Assembly: GCF_963855985.1 (NCBI RefSeq) | Contig: NC_087106.1 | Location: 14,338,012-14,402,011, forward strand | DNA length: 64,000 bases | DNA from: Ostrinia nubilalis | Taxonomy: Eukaryota > Arthropoda > Insecta > Lepidoptera > Crambidae | Reading direction: 5' to 3' | Shown: positions 12,317 through 24,961 of the stretch, in pieces | Layout: every line of letters begins with the position of its first letter | Numbering within the stretch: position 1 is the first letter of the stretch | Made by a program: the position numbers and the translations under genes | Notes under the pieces: model-generated | The model's input: the letters and a program-made list of their open reading frames with translations, nothing else | Databases searched by the model: none | Told to the model about the DNA's origin: nothing

Positions 12317-12771
12317 CTCGATGAACTGGCCGAGCAGCAATTTCGGTTGATTGACTTTAACCGCTTGAGTCCCAGACGGCATTAATTAATGTCATAACAA
12401 TTGATTATATATTGTGTCTAGATTCGCGGGCCTTGAAGGATTAATAGAAATCTCGTAGATTATTATAAAAATAAGTAAATTATTTTTGGTATCTTGACTT
12501 CATAACGTATACAGTTGTCAGCGAAAACCGGTTATTCCTGGCTACCTTTGTTATGGAATACGAACTATACACACATACTATGAGTTTACACATTGCAGTA
12601 CTCACCGGCTTCAAGACAGGCGTCGCATCATACAAACAACAGCGAACTGGAACAAAAGAACGCGCCGTTAGTGTTGGTGCACACTTCGTGGAACATCACT
12701 ATTGCTTATTGTAGGCCTTTTTGTGGAAACAAATATAGGTAGCATAGTGGGATTTCAAGATAGTATTTGCA
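12317..12771. other. AT-rich non-coding stretch
   Basis: Nothing recognised between the perfect hairpin and the fold-back element that follows. Confidence 0.4.
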
Positions 12772-12773
12772 TA

Positions 12774-13044
12774 TACAGGGTGTTAGGTAAATGGGTATAT
12801 GAGCCGACACTAGCCCATGTTAACATGGTCATATAAATGGTATGGTGAAGTCAGAAATTTGATATCATCATTTTTTTTTTTTTAATTTTCATACAAAATA
12901 TTTTTTATAAAATCGGATTTGTATGAAAATTAAAATAATTAAAATGAAGATATAAATTTTCTGACTTCACCATACCATTTATATTATGACCATGTTAACA
13001 TGGGCTAGTGTCAGCTCATATACCCATTTACCTAACACCCTGTA
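12774..13044. mobile_element. Full-length fold-back MITE, TA-flanked
   Basis: The ends TACAGGGTGTTAGGTAAATG and its complement begin two arms of more than 100 bp that pair through GAGCCGACACTAGCCCATGT, TTAACATGGTCAT and TATGGTGAAGTCAG. They meet in an AT-rich centre (about 12890-12930). TA lies outside both ends (12772-12773 and 13045-13046), as expected for Tc1/mariner-type integration, although the ends are themselves TA-rich so the exact boundary is ambiguous. The few arm mismatches suggest a fairly recent copy. There is no coding capacity; the open frame reported here simply reads through the arm. Confidence 0.75.
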
Positions 13045-13046
13045 TA

Positions 13047-14188
13047 CAGGAACATAGAGCGTGAAAAGGAACTCTTTACTATAAGACATTGGCCACCGAG
13101 TTGTTTTCTTTATGGGTTTAATAATTAACGTGAAAGGTAAATTACAAAATATTGAATTATTTACATGGTTATTATACGTGGTCACAATAATTTGTAACCT
13201 TTAATAACGCAGCATATTAAGCTAATCTGTAGCAAGCATGAAAGGTCGCTGTTGCAATGTAATGGCGCCCATATTTGGCAGTTTACTCGCTTTATGGGTC
13301 ATTTGACTAGTAACAACACTCGTTACGGGTATAAAACCGTCACGGATTAACATAAGGTTTAAAATGTTATTTGCTATTACTTCATCAGCAAAAGAGAGTT
13401 GTAAACAATAGGTACTTCGTGAACTTTTCACCATATGTAGTTTCGAGTTGGGTTTACAGCTTTTAAATTAATCAATGGCAAACATTTGGTCCGATTGAGC
13501 CATATTAGAGTCAAGACACCCTATGGAGGCACATAAATTCGAAGAGAAATAAGCTAAAATTGGCAAAAATCTACGGCTAGCGGTATTGTTTGTAGCTTTT
13601 TTGATTAGCCTCTAGCTTTCTTAAACGTATGAATCATCCGCAAGTTGCGATGGCTCCCTGCGTTCGCGCACCGCATCAGCTGCGCGCGGGGCGATGCAAA
13701 TCGCCGGCTTTCTCCTGCGGCGGGCAATGTTGCCCGGTAGAATGATCGAGGATCAGGATATCAAATTATGAGAAAAACAGAACTACCACCCTATTGAATA
13801 CTTAGTAAAGGAGAACAACCACTTTCTATGAAGCGTTGGGCCCAGTACTAAGTTATTTGTACAGCTACAAATTTTATGTCGTTTTTATGCCTTCATAAAC
13901 TAGTTTATTATTGTGTTTATTTGAGGTTGCTAACTAGTGTCATTCTCGAGAAAACTAAATTAGAAAAAATGTTACTTTTATACAAAATCAAGTCGTCAGT
14001 TACCCAAATCGCAAGCAGAATCCGTTAGAAATAGCATAAAATGTTATTAATCGATAGTTTTATTTCTTCTTCTTCTTTTAATTAGTTTTAATTCAACAAG
14101 CATTCGCAACAGTCTCATCCTTTAGATCCTTTAGACATACTCTCTAATCTGTGGTCTCATCTGTGATTCGCAAGTGACATTGCTGCAT
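13047..14188. other. Non-coding stretch with one CpG-rich islet
   Basis: No gene visible. A CpG-rich islet at about 13655-13735 (GCGTTCGCGCACCGCATCAG, then CGCGCGGGGCGATGC) stands out from AT-rich surroundings. Confidence 0.4.
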
Positions 14189-14257
14189 TGACAGATGACA
14201 AAACGAATTATTTTCATTCATTACTTCATTCAATCATTTTAGTTTTGTCATCTGTCA
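14189..14257. repeat. Inverted repeat with 16-bp perfect arms
   Basis: TGACAGATGACAAAAC (14189-14204) is exactly complementary to GTTTTGTCATCTGTCA (14242-14257), around a 37-base AT-rich centre. It ends about a dozen bases before the TTAA of the next element, so it may be a small MITE of its own or part of a composite. Confidence 0.55.
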
Positions 14258-14273
14258 GTACAAACCTTCTTAA

Positions 14274-14438
14274 AGATCAAATACACTGAATTGTCCCACC
14301 CGTGACATTGACAGGGGGCGCCACCGTCAATACCGGATCGCTGGTTCCGATTTTTGCCATGTTAGAAACTATATAGTTGAACGATGGTGGCGCCCCCCTG
14401 TCAATGAGTTTGGTGGGACAGTATAGTGTATTGAGTCT
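14274..14438. mobile_element. TTAA-flanked MITE with ~55-bp terminal inverted repeats
   Basis: The left end AGATCAAATACACTGAATTG and the right end pair over roughly 55 bp. The pairing includes the block CATTGACAGGGGGCGCCACC and its complement GGTGGCGCCCCCCTGTCAATG. TTAA sits immediately outside each end (14270-14273 and 14439-14442), the target duplication used by piggyBac-type elements. It is 165 bp and non-coding. The piggyBac link is inference from the TTAA alone. Confidence 0.62.
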
Positions 14439-14442
14439 TTAA

Positions 14443-17400
14443 TCGATTGACTTTTAACGTTCCATTTTACGTTATCTTAGATTAAATCATTAATTCGTTT
14501 TTATTATTGTATACGACTTACGACATCAGTTAAAATTATCATTTTTACCGTAAAATACTCCCTAATGTATGCGTAATATAATATCAAAAACCTACCAATG
14601 TACAACTCTGTACAAACTTGGGCCCAAAATGGTTGTTCTCCTTTAACATTTTTGATTAAGCGCAAGGGTAGCAGATTCGTAGTACATATGTATACTAAAC
14701 TCACATCAGCATCTGAGTAGGTTCTTTTAATGGAAATATTTGATTAAACGGCGCTATCGTCTAATATCTAACAAACTCTAATAAACTGCTCTAACTAACA
14801 TCCTTACATTATTTACTAGCCGTATGTAACTAATATTAGTAAAAAACACGATTAAAACACTTGCCTAACTGCTTATATCGATAGTCTTCCGACTCTATAA
14901 GTCTGCCATAACCGGTCCCTGCTCCAGGATCGCGAGGTGGTTCTCATTTCCGCGTACAGTTGTTAGCCGTTCATTAAAATGCCTGCGTACGCGCAGCTTT
15001 TTGTTTTGATTGCAAATAGATCGACGCTGGCTCTGATTCTGAGACTACCGTTTTCACTAAAAGTAGTCACGTCAGTTTTAACAAAAACCTAAGGTTTTCA
15101 AAAACATATCCCACCGTTAAAAAGGGTAGATATTTAATATAGGACCTAAAAATTAATTAAGACTCATCTGTAGATCTACATATAAACTAATTATGCTTAA
15201 AATATTCTTGTCCATTTTAATTTAATGAGGATGCAAACATATACTTTTAGTTTTAGTATGGTTATTGCATCAGAATTGAGCCCAGTGCGTTTAAATTAAA
15301 GGTCGAAGCAAAAAGTAATTGGATATGATATGATGTTTTTTGCTATTAATTTTAGTTACCGCATTAATTTTAATTTGTGCATTTAAATTGGCAATTTTAA
15401 GAATGCCTATATTATATTGTTGATTACTAGTTTAAACAAGCTACGTAGGTAAGTTCAGCAGTACAATTAACTATTTAAAAAAAATCTCACCAGTTTTTAA
15501 TTTCGTCTCTAACTACATGTGACATTCTCTGACTCGTCTCTTTAATAAATAATTTATATCGATTAAAAAACTATTTTAATATTAGAAAGCTCCAATTATT
15601 CACAAACACTTTTACTTTCCATACGCACCCGAACATCATCATTATCACTTAGATAACCTGTTTGCATAATAATGACAAGAACACCCATTAATCGATAAGC
15701 GAATGTTAAACATGTAATAAAATGTTATACAAATCCACGTAATGCCACCGAACCGATTAGATCGCTTTTTATGGTTGACCCGTCGGAATTCGTTAACGCC
15801 GATTACGAACGGGTTGATATAACAAACGATTAGTCGAGACGAGAATCAACATGTAATAAATAAACCAAGAGTTTCCACTGCACAACACGACACGTCTATT
15901 TACTTGACACGACTTTTACTGCGATTCAAATAGTTTTTAAAAACCTAAGCGAGTATTACAAATTGTAAAAAAAAAATTTGTTTATCAGGTGCACTTTTCA
16001 GAATTTCAGTTATAAAAATAGAAAACAACAGAGAATATAGAAAACAACAGCGAAAACTTTATAAGATCACTTCGGATAGCTGGATAAATCTAGCCGTAGG
16101 TAAAGCTGTCTCTCTATCAAGATACGAAAGGGAAGTGAAACCAAATTCCTTCAACTTAGAATCATGCACAGCACAAGCCTGAAACTACCGATGTTCTTGG
16201 CAGAAGAATACCCATAAACGAAGTCGTGCAAAATCGTACGTTAACGCGAACGCGGCCGCGTCGCCTTGACCGTGGCAGTGAGGTGCGCAGGCGCCGCGAG
16301 AGTGAAAACCGCTCTGAGCCGATGATTTATTGTTTGCTTTCCAATCAAATCACTTCGATATATTTGATTAAGTGTCTGCAACACGATGAAGATTATAACT
16401 TCAATGAATTATTGTGATAAGATTAAAGATAATCAAAATTAACACTGTATTTGATTGGAGACTCTCCATCGTGAGCCAAGATCGTGAGATGACCTACCTG
16501 ATGGATAACCTAACCTATGCCCAGAAAAAGTTGCCATTGGATATAGATCTCTGATAAAGAATCTGTAAAACCTTTACATAATTGGGTTGTAAAATTACAG
16601 TTTCAACCTTAGAAAGTTATGATTTATCACACAAGACATTTTAAGGCAATTCCTTTAAATACACCTATGGGAATCATCACGTACTTAAGCAGTTTCAATA
16701 CAATGAAATTGAGAAGTCTCAAAGCAGTCTCTTCCACCAAGTACCTATTAATGAAACCACAATTTACTATTGAGAACTTTTAATGTGTCCGAATTCGGAA
16801 AAAATACATGCCTAACAGAGAAAAACGTGTAAACAAATCTGTATTTCACCTTGATCGCTGTTTCTTATTACCTATAGTTAGTATAGTATAGTTAGTTCAC
16901 TGATAAGAGTTTTATTAGCATTTCTCCTTATCACAGTAGGTAGGTCATAACTAGCATAAACCAGCGAGAAAACTCGCCGAACAACGGTAGAATTGACGTC
17001 ATTACTGGTAACTAAACCTTGATCTTAATACCTGGTATTAAACGGGTTTAAAGTTTTAAACTTTAAACACTACGAGAGAGAAATGTTTTTTTTACTATTA
17101 AATTCGACCACACCTGGGTAAGTCTGTTACTGGTCTGCCTGCTTGACTCATTTTACCGAGAAGAAACCCGCTATCCGTTTTAAATTAACTTGTTTCAGGA
17201 TATCTGCCTATTATCATTGTTTGTTGGGTCACAAACAATGATATAAGCAAGTGCTGATAAATTATGATAATTTCATTCTTTGGAACTCTGACAAATTATG
17301 TTATGTTGTAAATCCATATTTATAATTTCAAATATGCGCTAAATTATTAGGTCAGTACTGGGGCTAACTTTATAAATATAACTTTGCATCGTTGTAAGCC

Positions 17401-18255
17401 TATTGCAATAATCTATTATTACTGGACCTCTTTCGACATGTTATTGAAATCATGAAAAGAAAACCGGCTATATTTCATAATAAAATTATGTGCATTATTA
17501 TTTTAATAATATGTAAAGCTGTTATTTTCATTCCCGGCGCCTGAGTGTTTCCAATTACATACTCGTACTTAAAGCACAAGTCGTTCCGAACCAGTGGGCA
17601 CGTTCTGTTGGTTCTGCGCGGAGATGCAAATATCGAAATAAAGAATTATTTAAAAAATGTATCCGAGTAAGTGTTAATACTAACCAAAGTACAATTAGTT
17701 GAAATTGCCAGGCTGAGGCGGGCTAGCATCTGTCTGCCTGAAGCCGGCAAACAAAGCTCTGTGCGTGGCACCACTGAACCTGAATCTGCTATATTTATAA
17801 ACAAGAACGTACAGTCAGTGTTTTCATATTAAATGGATAATTTACAACTCAAAACGGCCGCTCTATTACCCCACCGTGTCGCAAGTGTGAAATTATTCTT
17901 GTATACGGCAGTTCTTGAATAATTCAGGGAGCTTACTCCGCAATGTGTTTTCGACTTAGCGGCTCACGCGTGCGTTAATTCCTAGGTGAGAAAGAGAAAG
18001 AAAAGCTTTCTGAATAGAAAAGCTCATAGATGCATACCTATTTTATGGATTTGAACTGATGCCAGGAAGTGAAAAGTCGAAGAAAATAACTGATAAAACG
18101 TGCCGTTTGAATTTAAAAACAAATATCCTATCCATTTATTGATGCCTGCACTCAACCTCTAATATGTTACCTTAAGTCGATGGGTTTTCACCTTTTCTCC
18201 AGCCACTGGGTAAAATGAGAGATTTTTATTACATTGACTAGGAGAAATTATAAAG
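14443..18255. other. AT-rich non-coding stretch
   Basis: Contains a GC patch (about 16243-16320), an imperfect tandem duplication of an ATAGAAAACAACAG unit near 16017-16052, and a 13-bp perfect hairpin at 17212-17243. No gene recognised. Confidence 0.4.
17212..17243. repeat. Perfect 13-bp-arm hairpin
   Basis: TATCATTGTTTGT, loop TGGGTC, then ACAAACAATGATA. It is isolated in AT-rich DNA with no adjacent gene. Confidence 0.5.
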
Positions 18256-18438
18256 TACTAGCTTTCCGCCCGCGGCTTCGCCCGCGTGGAATTTTGTCTG
18301 TCACAGAAAAACTTTATCGCGCGCGTCCCTGTTTCAAAAACCGGGATAAAAACTATCCTATGTTCTTTCCCGGGACTCAAACTATCTCTATGCCAAATTT
18401 CATCAAAATCGGTTGCGAGGTTTAAGCGGGAAAGCGTA

Positions 18439-18479
<41 letters not shown>

Positions 18480-18510
18480 GTTACTTTCGCATTTATAATA
18501 TTAGTTGGGA
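18256..18510 (+). mobile_element. RTE-type LINE/SINE 3' tail with (ACAG)n microsatellite
   Basis: The segment has the order of blocks I know from a ubiquitous lepidopteran retroelement tail. It begins with TACTAGCTTTCCGCCCGCGG, continues through a TATGCCAAATTTCATCAAAA block and AATCGGTT, then GCGGGAAAGCGTAACAGACAG. Ten ACAG units (18439-18480) follow, then GAGTTACTTTCGCATTTATA and ATATTAGT. It is 5'-truncated and contains no reverse transcriptase. The overlapping open frames at 18234-18498 are incidental. Confidence 0.75.
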
Positions 18511-21002
18511 TAATGCAATTTGTGGAATATGAAACATCATTAAAATAAAATGCCTGCTTATATCATAGAAACAGCAGTGTTTGTTAATAGCTCTACTTAT
18601 TATGTCCCAACCTATCAAATGGTTAAGCGGATTATTATGGTCCCTCCTCAAATATGAAACGGTTTCCACTGGGGTTGGAACTTTTTATAGGGCTAACAAA
18701 CGGTCAAGTGTTTGCAAAGATTTTTTTTGGTACTGTAATCTGAAACGTAATTTGAATAAATTGTTATAATGATATTAGAATTACCGTATAAGTAGACGTT
18801 ATCTTTTTGTAGTCCTATAATATCATCGACATAAAAGCTCGTGACCGCAAGATGGACGCAACCGCAAATAAAGTTTGACAAGCCAAACAGTCTCAATGGC
18901 GCGGGTCAGCAACCGAGCGACAACGTCGTGCCACAGGTGTCTACATCGGGCTAATTGATCATGCGTTTAAGCTTCCATGCGCGTGCGCACACGGTGTTAA
19001 CTAGGTAACTACTAGGTGGTTTAAATAAATAAATAATTTAAACAAGCAAAGGTGGCTGATTCGATATGTAAAGAAGAGTACCCTATGTAAATTATTTTTA
19101 TAATTATATTTTTACAAGATCAAATAAGTAATTCCACATATTCATTCAGCGACCAATGAGCCCTTTGTCCGTTAGAAACCAAACATTGCACTCTGCTTTC
19201 ACTACTGTTGTACTAAACTCACTTCTTGCGTTTAATGTTTAAATAGACAAAGATCATGTTTCCTATCATAAATCACATGATACCCGAGAAATAGTGGGTT
19301 AATGGTGTAACGTGATGACTCAGTTCTGCAGCCACCTGCGCTAAACAATACGAAAACAATCGGCTCATTTGATTTAGTTCTGAGTGAGCAGGAAAGTGAA
19401 AACGTGAAAGTCCGGGCTACCGAGTTTTATTTCGAAACTCGGGCTGCGATCGGCGTCAGGGAGGTATTCTAATTTCATAGATCACTTGTTTCGCGAAATG
19501 CACTTCCGATACATTTTCCACGCTAATCGGAACATTATAAAAACGGGGGTTTCATAACCGTAAGAAATCAAATGCAGCTATTAAATCAATTTAATGCTCA
19601 TGATCATTTTTTGTTTCGCTGTAAATCCTCTAGTTACAGCAGTAATATCAATTAGCTGAAATTGGCCACGTGAATATTGGAGAAAAACCAGCATTTCAAA
19701 ATACAACTGGAAAATCTTTAAATGATTGCTATAGATATCTTTTTCGTAACACGCAAAGTATTCACGGTCACACACGTAAACGTAAAACGTAAAAGTATGA
19801 ATAACTCTAGTCGTTGACCCTATTATTAATTGCATTGTTTGTAGCCCAAATAGCTTTTAGATTTGATTTTATAAGCTACAATTAATTGATATTTAGCATA
19901 CCCATGTGTGTCGGGACACCATAAACTTTCAATTAATATTGCACCTCCTTTACGATTTATTTTTAACTAAGTAATTACTAAAACCACAAACATACAGACA
20001 GAGATATAGATATAGAGATACTGTAGCATTTATAATATTTATATGGATTTGCTCGTACGTAGTTTTAAGAGATTGAAACTTGCGTCATGTCTCTTAATTC
20101 CAACACATACTCTTAGTTAGCGTGTAATGAAACGCAGTAAAAAGTGCGCCCACCCACGCGACACTATTAAGGCTAATGATCATTTCGCAACTGAATCGAT
20201 AATCGGCGTTAATCGATGAATCGACAATCGTTAATCGCGAGCGTCCCGGCTGCCGATTGTGATGTAAGGCGCGATTGTTTCAAACTGTCGTGTCTCCTCT
20301 GAAAGGAAATCTGTGTACTCGATCACCGAGTTACTTACTTTCTACTACTTCGACAACAAAACATACTTAAGTATTATCTAATTCCACAATCTAGTAATTA
20401 GAGAATTTAGTTGAAAAAGTTTACTTTTTACCGGAACTCAGTTCATACTGGTAATGCTACGTAGCGAAGTGAATGAACGATGAAATAATATGGACGGAAT
20501 TAAAATGAGCAATATAGGAAAATTAATGACCCGAATCAGAAATAAAAAGATATTAAAGCAATTTGCTAACTAACCAAGACACTTATCAGGTTACTAAAGT
20601 TACTGGCTAGTTATATGTAAAGTAAAGCTTAACAATCAAAGTTATTAAAAGCGATTTATAGCATCAATTAAATAAAAAGGTCATCTAATATTGATTACGT
20701 TACCACACCACAACTAACAGATGTCGTGAATAGTAATGACCTGAATTCAGCATCAGAAAAGTTGTAACCCAAATAGCTCGTCTCATTCAGCGGCTAAATT
20801 CGTTATTAATGAGCTAATAGCCGCATCGACGGCGTTTCGCCGCCTCGGCGCGGCATTTCGCTTTGTTGCGCGCGCGCCGGTGAGCGCCCACCGTGAAATG
20901 CTATTTCGGACGATTAGAAGAGATGTTTAGTTTTCGTAAGTAGAATAATCTTAATTGGTATTTCTTATATCTTTTCTAGTACAATATTTGTGATTCTGTA
21001 CT
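18511..21002. other. Non-coding stretch with CpG islet and AATCG cluster
   Basis: No gene visible. The AATCG cluster (20194-20237) is listed separately. A CpG-rich islet at about 20825-20892 contains CGACGGCGTTTCGCCGCCTC and GTTGCGCGCGCGCC. Confidence 0.4.
20194..20237 (+). promoter_or_regulatory. Homotypic AATCG cluster
   Basis: Six AATCG copies occur in the same orientation within 44 bases (20194, 20201, 20211, 20219, 20226, 20233), three of them as TAATCG or GATAATCG. TAATC is a core for K50-type homeodomain proteins, and ATCGAT resembles sites for other insect factors. A regulatory role is inference only. Confidence 0.25.
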
Positions 21003-21117
21003 ATCGGCAACAGTGTTAACTACCCATAGCCGGTCATGTCGTCAAGTTCTATCGCAAAGAATCACCATTTAAGAGCGAGAGCAAAAACAGAAATGGATAG
21101 TTAACAGTGTGGCCGTG
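21003..21117. repeat. Imperfect inverted repeat, possible small MITE
   Basis: CGGCAACAGTGTTAACTACC on the left and the complement of GGATAGTTAACAGTGTGGCC on the right match at about 20 of 23 positions, and a GTAC lies near each outer end. It is about 115 bp, with no clear target-site duplication. Confidence 0.42.
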
Positions 21118-23566
21118 TGTACTTGCAGAAACTAAAACTGATTTACCGCAAAAATATCAAAACGTAGACAAATATTTGTGTCGAAAATTACTTTCTAATA
21201 TATTTTAATAAGTAAAAGTGAATTAAATAATCAACACTACAATATTCAAATGAAAATACATAAAATGAAAAGTATTAGGTTAGTAAAGTTTAGTCATTTA
21301 TATCGCATCGAATCAATAAATTAGTGTATCATCCATACTATTGGGTCTGGAAGAAAGCGAGTCGCGTCGCGTTGCGCAGTCGAGCGAGGACCATAGCTTG
21401 CCCATTGTTATTATAATTTTTAGCAATTTTCGTCTGTTTTCCTATTACGAAGCGATAGAAATGCTTTCATCCATTCATTTCATTGCTCTAGTTAATTCTT
21501 CTCTGTCTGTTATTTTCTCAGATCATAGAAGGTTATTTTACTAAGTTACTTACATTCAAATCCGGGTTGGTCAATAATTTTAGTTACATTTTATTCTGAT
21601 TGACAATGCGGGTGTATTTAATAGAACTCTAAGATTTTATTTTGACAGTCACCTAATCAAGTTATCCATGTAGGTACCAAGACGAAAGGCGGTTATTGTA
21701 TAGTAAAATAATTATCATTTTTGGGTAAACTATGTAAACATAATATGTGCAATATAAGCTAGCGTTATTTACGGTAAAGCATCAATCTTCAAGATTATCA
21801 ATAGGCAAGTACCTAATTTGTTAGTTTTAATTGAAACATTAATTAATTTTCCAGTTTTTTTTCGGTTCGTTAAAAAACAATCAAAATGTTACCGATGTAA
21901 CAATCATTAAATAATCAACGTCACTTCGTTAATTGAAGTATTTGCTTGCGGGCAGGCATTTATAATTGATTTATTATTTTCGGTCCTAGAGAGGTGGCAA
22001 TGACTTTATTTCTGAATTAGTATTATTATTTTAATTGGTGCATTATTGGACGTTTTCCCCTATGGACTTAATTTAGATCTTGATAAAATAGTCATGCAGA
22101 TATGTAATATGCTAAAAAACCTGTGTCAAGTGTGAAAAAACTTGATAAATTACCGAAACAGAGTTACGTTTTAGATGCAATTTTGACCGAAATGCCGATA
22201 TTTTTACCCATGTTCGGAAGTGCACCTCCTCGCGGAAGACGGGCTTTCTAGCAAAACGTGCAATTTGGATGCGCGAGCGCAGTACGCAGCGTGAGGGGTG
22301 CCTTGTTTCCCGAACAAAAGATTTAGTTTATAATTCAGCCAAAAATAATTTACGTATGGAGGTAGACTTTTTTTTCAGAATCCTTATTTTTTGTGGAATC
22401 ATGTTTGTAAATTCGAAAATTAGTAGAAAAACACCAATCAAAAAATGACCAAATGACAAATCATTTGTCATTTTTAAACGATCAAATATAAATAACTTAC
22501 AGAAGCTAAAAAATGCGAACCAAGCTAGAATAAAAAATAGCTAATTACTTAAATCATATTGCCAACCCTGTCGGCACGTCGAATGCGGGTCAAGTAATTG
22601 CGCGTTACCGCAATTACACCGCGTAATAACGCTCCGTTAGCTTATCGATGTAGATAAATAGATAAACGCTAGAATCCCTGTCTTCTTAGCTGGGTGAGAA
22701 ATGCCAGACAAGCTGTTAATTTTTCTCACTTAGAAACCTGTTTTACTTGATTTTCAATTACAGCTGTGAGACTAACACAGCGTATAGAAATGAAGAAATC
22801 TATGGCTCGTATGAGTCATACTCCTACGAGTGGCAATAGGGGATCCTTAAGCGGTTAGTAGGGTACTCAAAGTACTTACTTAACTAATTAACCTTACTCA
22901 ATCTTTAGTTTCATTATTAAGACATTTGCAGCTTATATTTCAAATTGGTAGGACATCTGGCACTATTACAATACACAATGCAGTCTATATGAGGTACTTT
23001 CGTGGTTCCCATGCTACTTAGGATGTTCCGGAACTTTCTTTGAAGTGTACAAGAGCCAACACACGCGAAAGCGCTCGCACATCATTGGACAATGTATTGT
23101 AACTGCCAAAGTGCCGACCTCCGATCGAGAGTAGCGTGTCACGTCCAGTGAGGGTCATTAATGCATTTGCACTGTCATAGGCTTATAGCTAAATTGTTCT
23201 TAAGTGTATGATGGAGCAGGTACCTCTGAATTCGTTGTGAAGATGTGCGGATATTTTTTTTATAAAAATGATGCTAAGTCTTCCAAGCAAACTAAATATA
23301 TGCGTGCATTAGGAGTGGATTCGCTACAATAGTCATACGGATGCATTGTCAATGGGTTAGAAAGTTACAATCCAGCCTATAAAATAAAAACCTCGCAATG
23401 ATCATTATCAGAAGATTTCAGTTACCTAGACATCATCATATTCATTTCATTTCCCTGCTCGGGTCAGCGCAGTCAACTCTTTATTATGTTGCAAGAAATT
23501 GCATGTAAAATGCAATCATTTTATCTTAACAAAATTAAAATCAATTACTGTTGAATGCCAGTATAA
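21118..23566. other. AT-rich non-coding stretch
   Basis: A GC-richer patch at about 22218-22312 (GTGCACCTCCTCGCGGAAGA, then GCGCGAGCGCAGTACGCAGC) could be a dispersed repeat, but I cannot show a second copy here. Otherwise nothing recognised. Confidence 0.35.
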
Positions 23567-23574
23567 CTTAGAAT

Positions 23575-24427
23575 TAGGGTTTCTGCTCGAGCTTTCTCGA
23601 ACTCGAGAAAACTCGAGAAATTTGGCTTCATTCGAGACGAGAAAAAAATTACCGGAGCTCGAGAATTCTCGAGTTTCGATTTTGAAGCTTTAATATTCTT
23701 GGAAGCTTACTTTCTTAGACAAAAGTAAGGTTTTAATTATTTAATTGGCTAACGTTGCTTTTAGACTGGCCTAGTCTTTCCTTTTTAACTACATAATTTG
23801 ATGTAAGAAGAAGTAATGATCTCAATCTAAACTAAGTAAAAATGTTCACCAACGAGTATGCTATATTTATTATGTATGTTTAATCTGACTGATTTAAAGA
23901 CTTAAAAATTTGTTAACTAGACAGTCACCTTACCTAACAGACGTTAGGTTAGGTACTTGTGCCTCCTCGTAAAGTTTATTTAAGTCGTTATCTGTAAGAA
24001 ATGTAAAAATTTATTAAAAAGGTTTTTTGTTCACAAAAAAAAACTATGAGTATATAACTATCGTAATTTTGCTATTTGGACTTGTGTTCTTTAGAAAACA
24101 AGTGATTCAATTGTAGTTATTGTTATTTATCCTTAGGGAACACGCGACTTTATGACTTATGCTATGATTATTAGTAAAAATTAATTATGAAAGAAGATTT
24201 TATTTTTTGTTTATTTCCTTACCAAAATAAGTGGTACTAAATTCTAATATTGATTGTTGTGAATAAAAGTAGGTATATTAGTTTAAAAAAACCTGTGTTT
24301 TTATTAAATTTCAACCGATTTCAGCAGTTTTCATTAAAAGACTCGAGACCCGAGAAAACTCGAGACTTTGGCCTCGAGAATTCTCGAAACTCGAGAAAAA
24401 AAATTGGTCGAGAAATCAGAAACCCTA
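23575..24427. mobile_element. hAT-like non-autonomous element with CTCGAG-rich ends
   Basis: The termini TAGGGTTTCTG and CAGAAACCCTA are exact inverted repeats. CTTAGAAT lies directly outside both ends (23567-23574 and 24428-24435), an exact 8-bp duplication as made by hAT transposases. Both subterminal ~100 bp are packed with ACTCGAGAAA-type units: CTCGAG five times on the left and four on the right, plus one-base variants. The 850-bp interior is AT-rich, with no transposase. Subterminal repeats in hAT elements are typically transposase-binding sites; that role here is inferred. Confidence 0.82.
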
Positions 24428-24909
24428 CTTAGAATGTTCAAGCCAAATGAACAGGATTAAAATCGCTGCAAAAACTAAATAACTAATTAACACATTCTAT
24501 ATTATAAAGCCTAGCGCGTGAACCTGCTAAATGTTAACGAACCGCGACCGGCGCGCGCGCAGAATGTCAGCTGGACTATAAACCTTTGCACGACCGCATT
24601 GTTTTATTAATTAATACCTTCCACGTCTGTATCGGACTGCATTTTTACGCAAGTAGACAGGTAAAAAGTTATGTTCATACGTCAATTAGGTACGTCAGCA
24701 AGTACGAGTAAATGGAGGAAGTAGAAGAACCATTTAATTTAGACTTGATTTATATCGATTAGATATAAAATTCATGGAGCATGCTCCAGGGGTTATAAAG
24801 CATCATTAAGCATTATTTATTTTAGAGCTGGCTGCTGAGGTAAAGCTATTTATCTAATTAGAAAATTTAAAATCTGCAATATGAGAATCAGTAATTAAGA
24901 TGATAGTCT

Positions 24910-24961
24910 GATTATGAATAATAAAAATGCAATCAGATTATGAATAATGAAAATGCAATCA
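24910..24961. repeat. Two-copy 26-bp tandem duplication
   Basis: GATTATGAATAATAAAAATG plus CAATCA is repeated immediately as GATTATGAATAATGAAAATG plus CAATCA, a single mismatch in 26 bases. It is a recent local duplication, probably replication slippage. Confidence 0.75.

Noticed and set aside
12979..13185. 68-codon minus-strand frame
   Set aside because: It begins in flanking DNA and runs into the right arm of the fold-back MITE.
18234..18498. Two overlapping plus-strand frames ending in DRQTDRQTDRQ
   Set aside because: They read through the RTE-type tail and its (ACAG)n microsatellite; not a gene.
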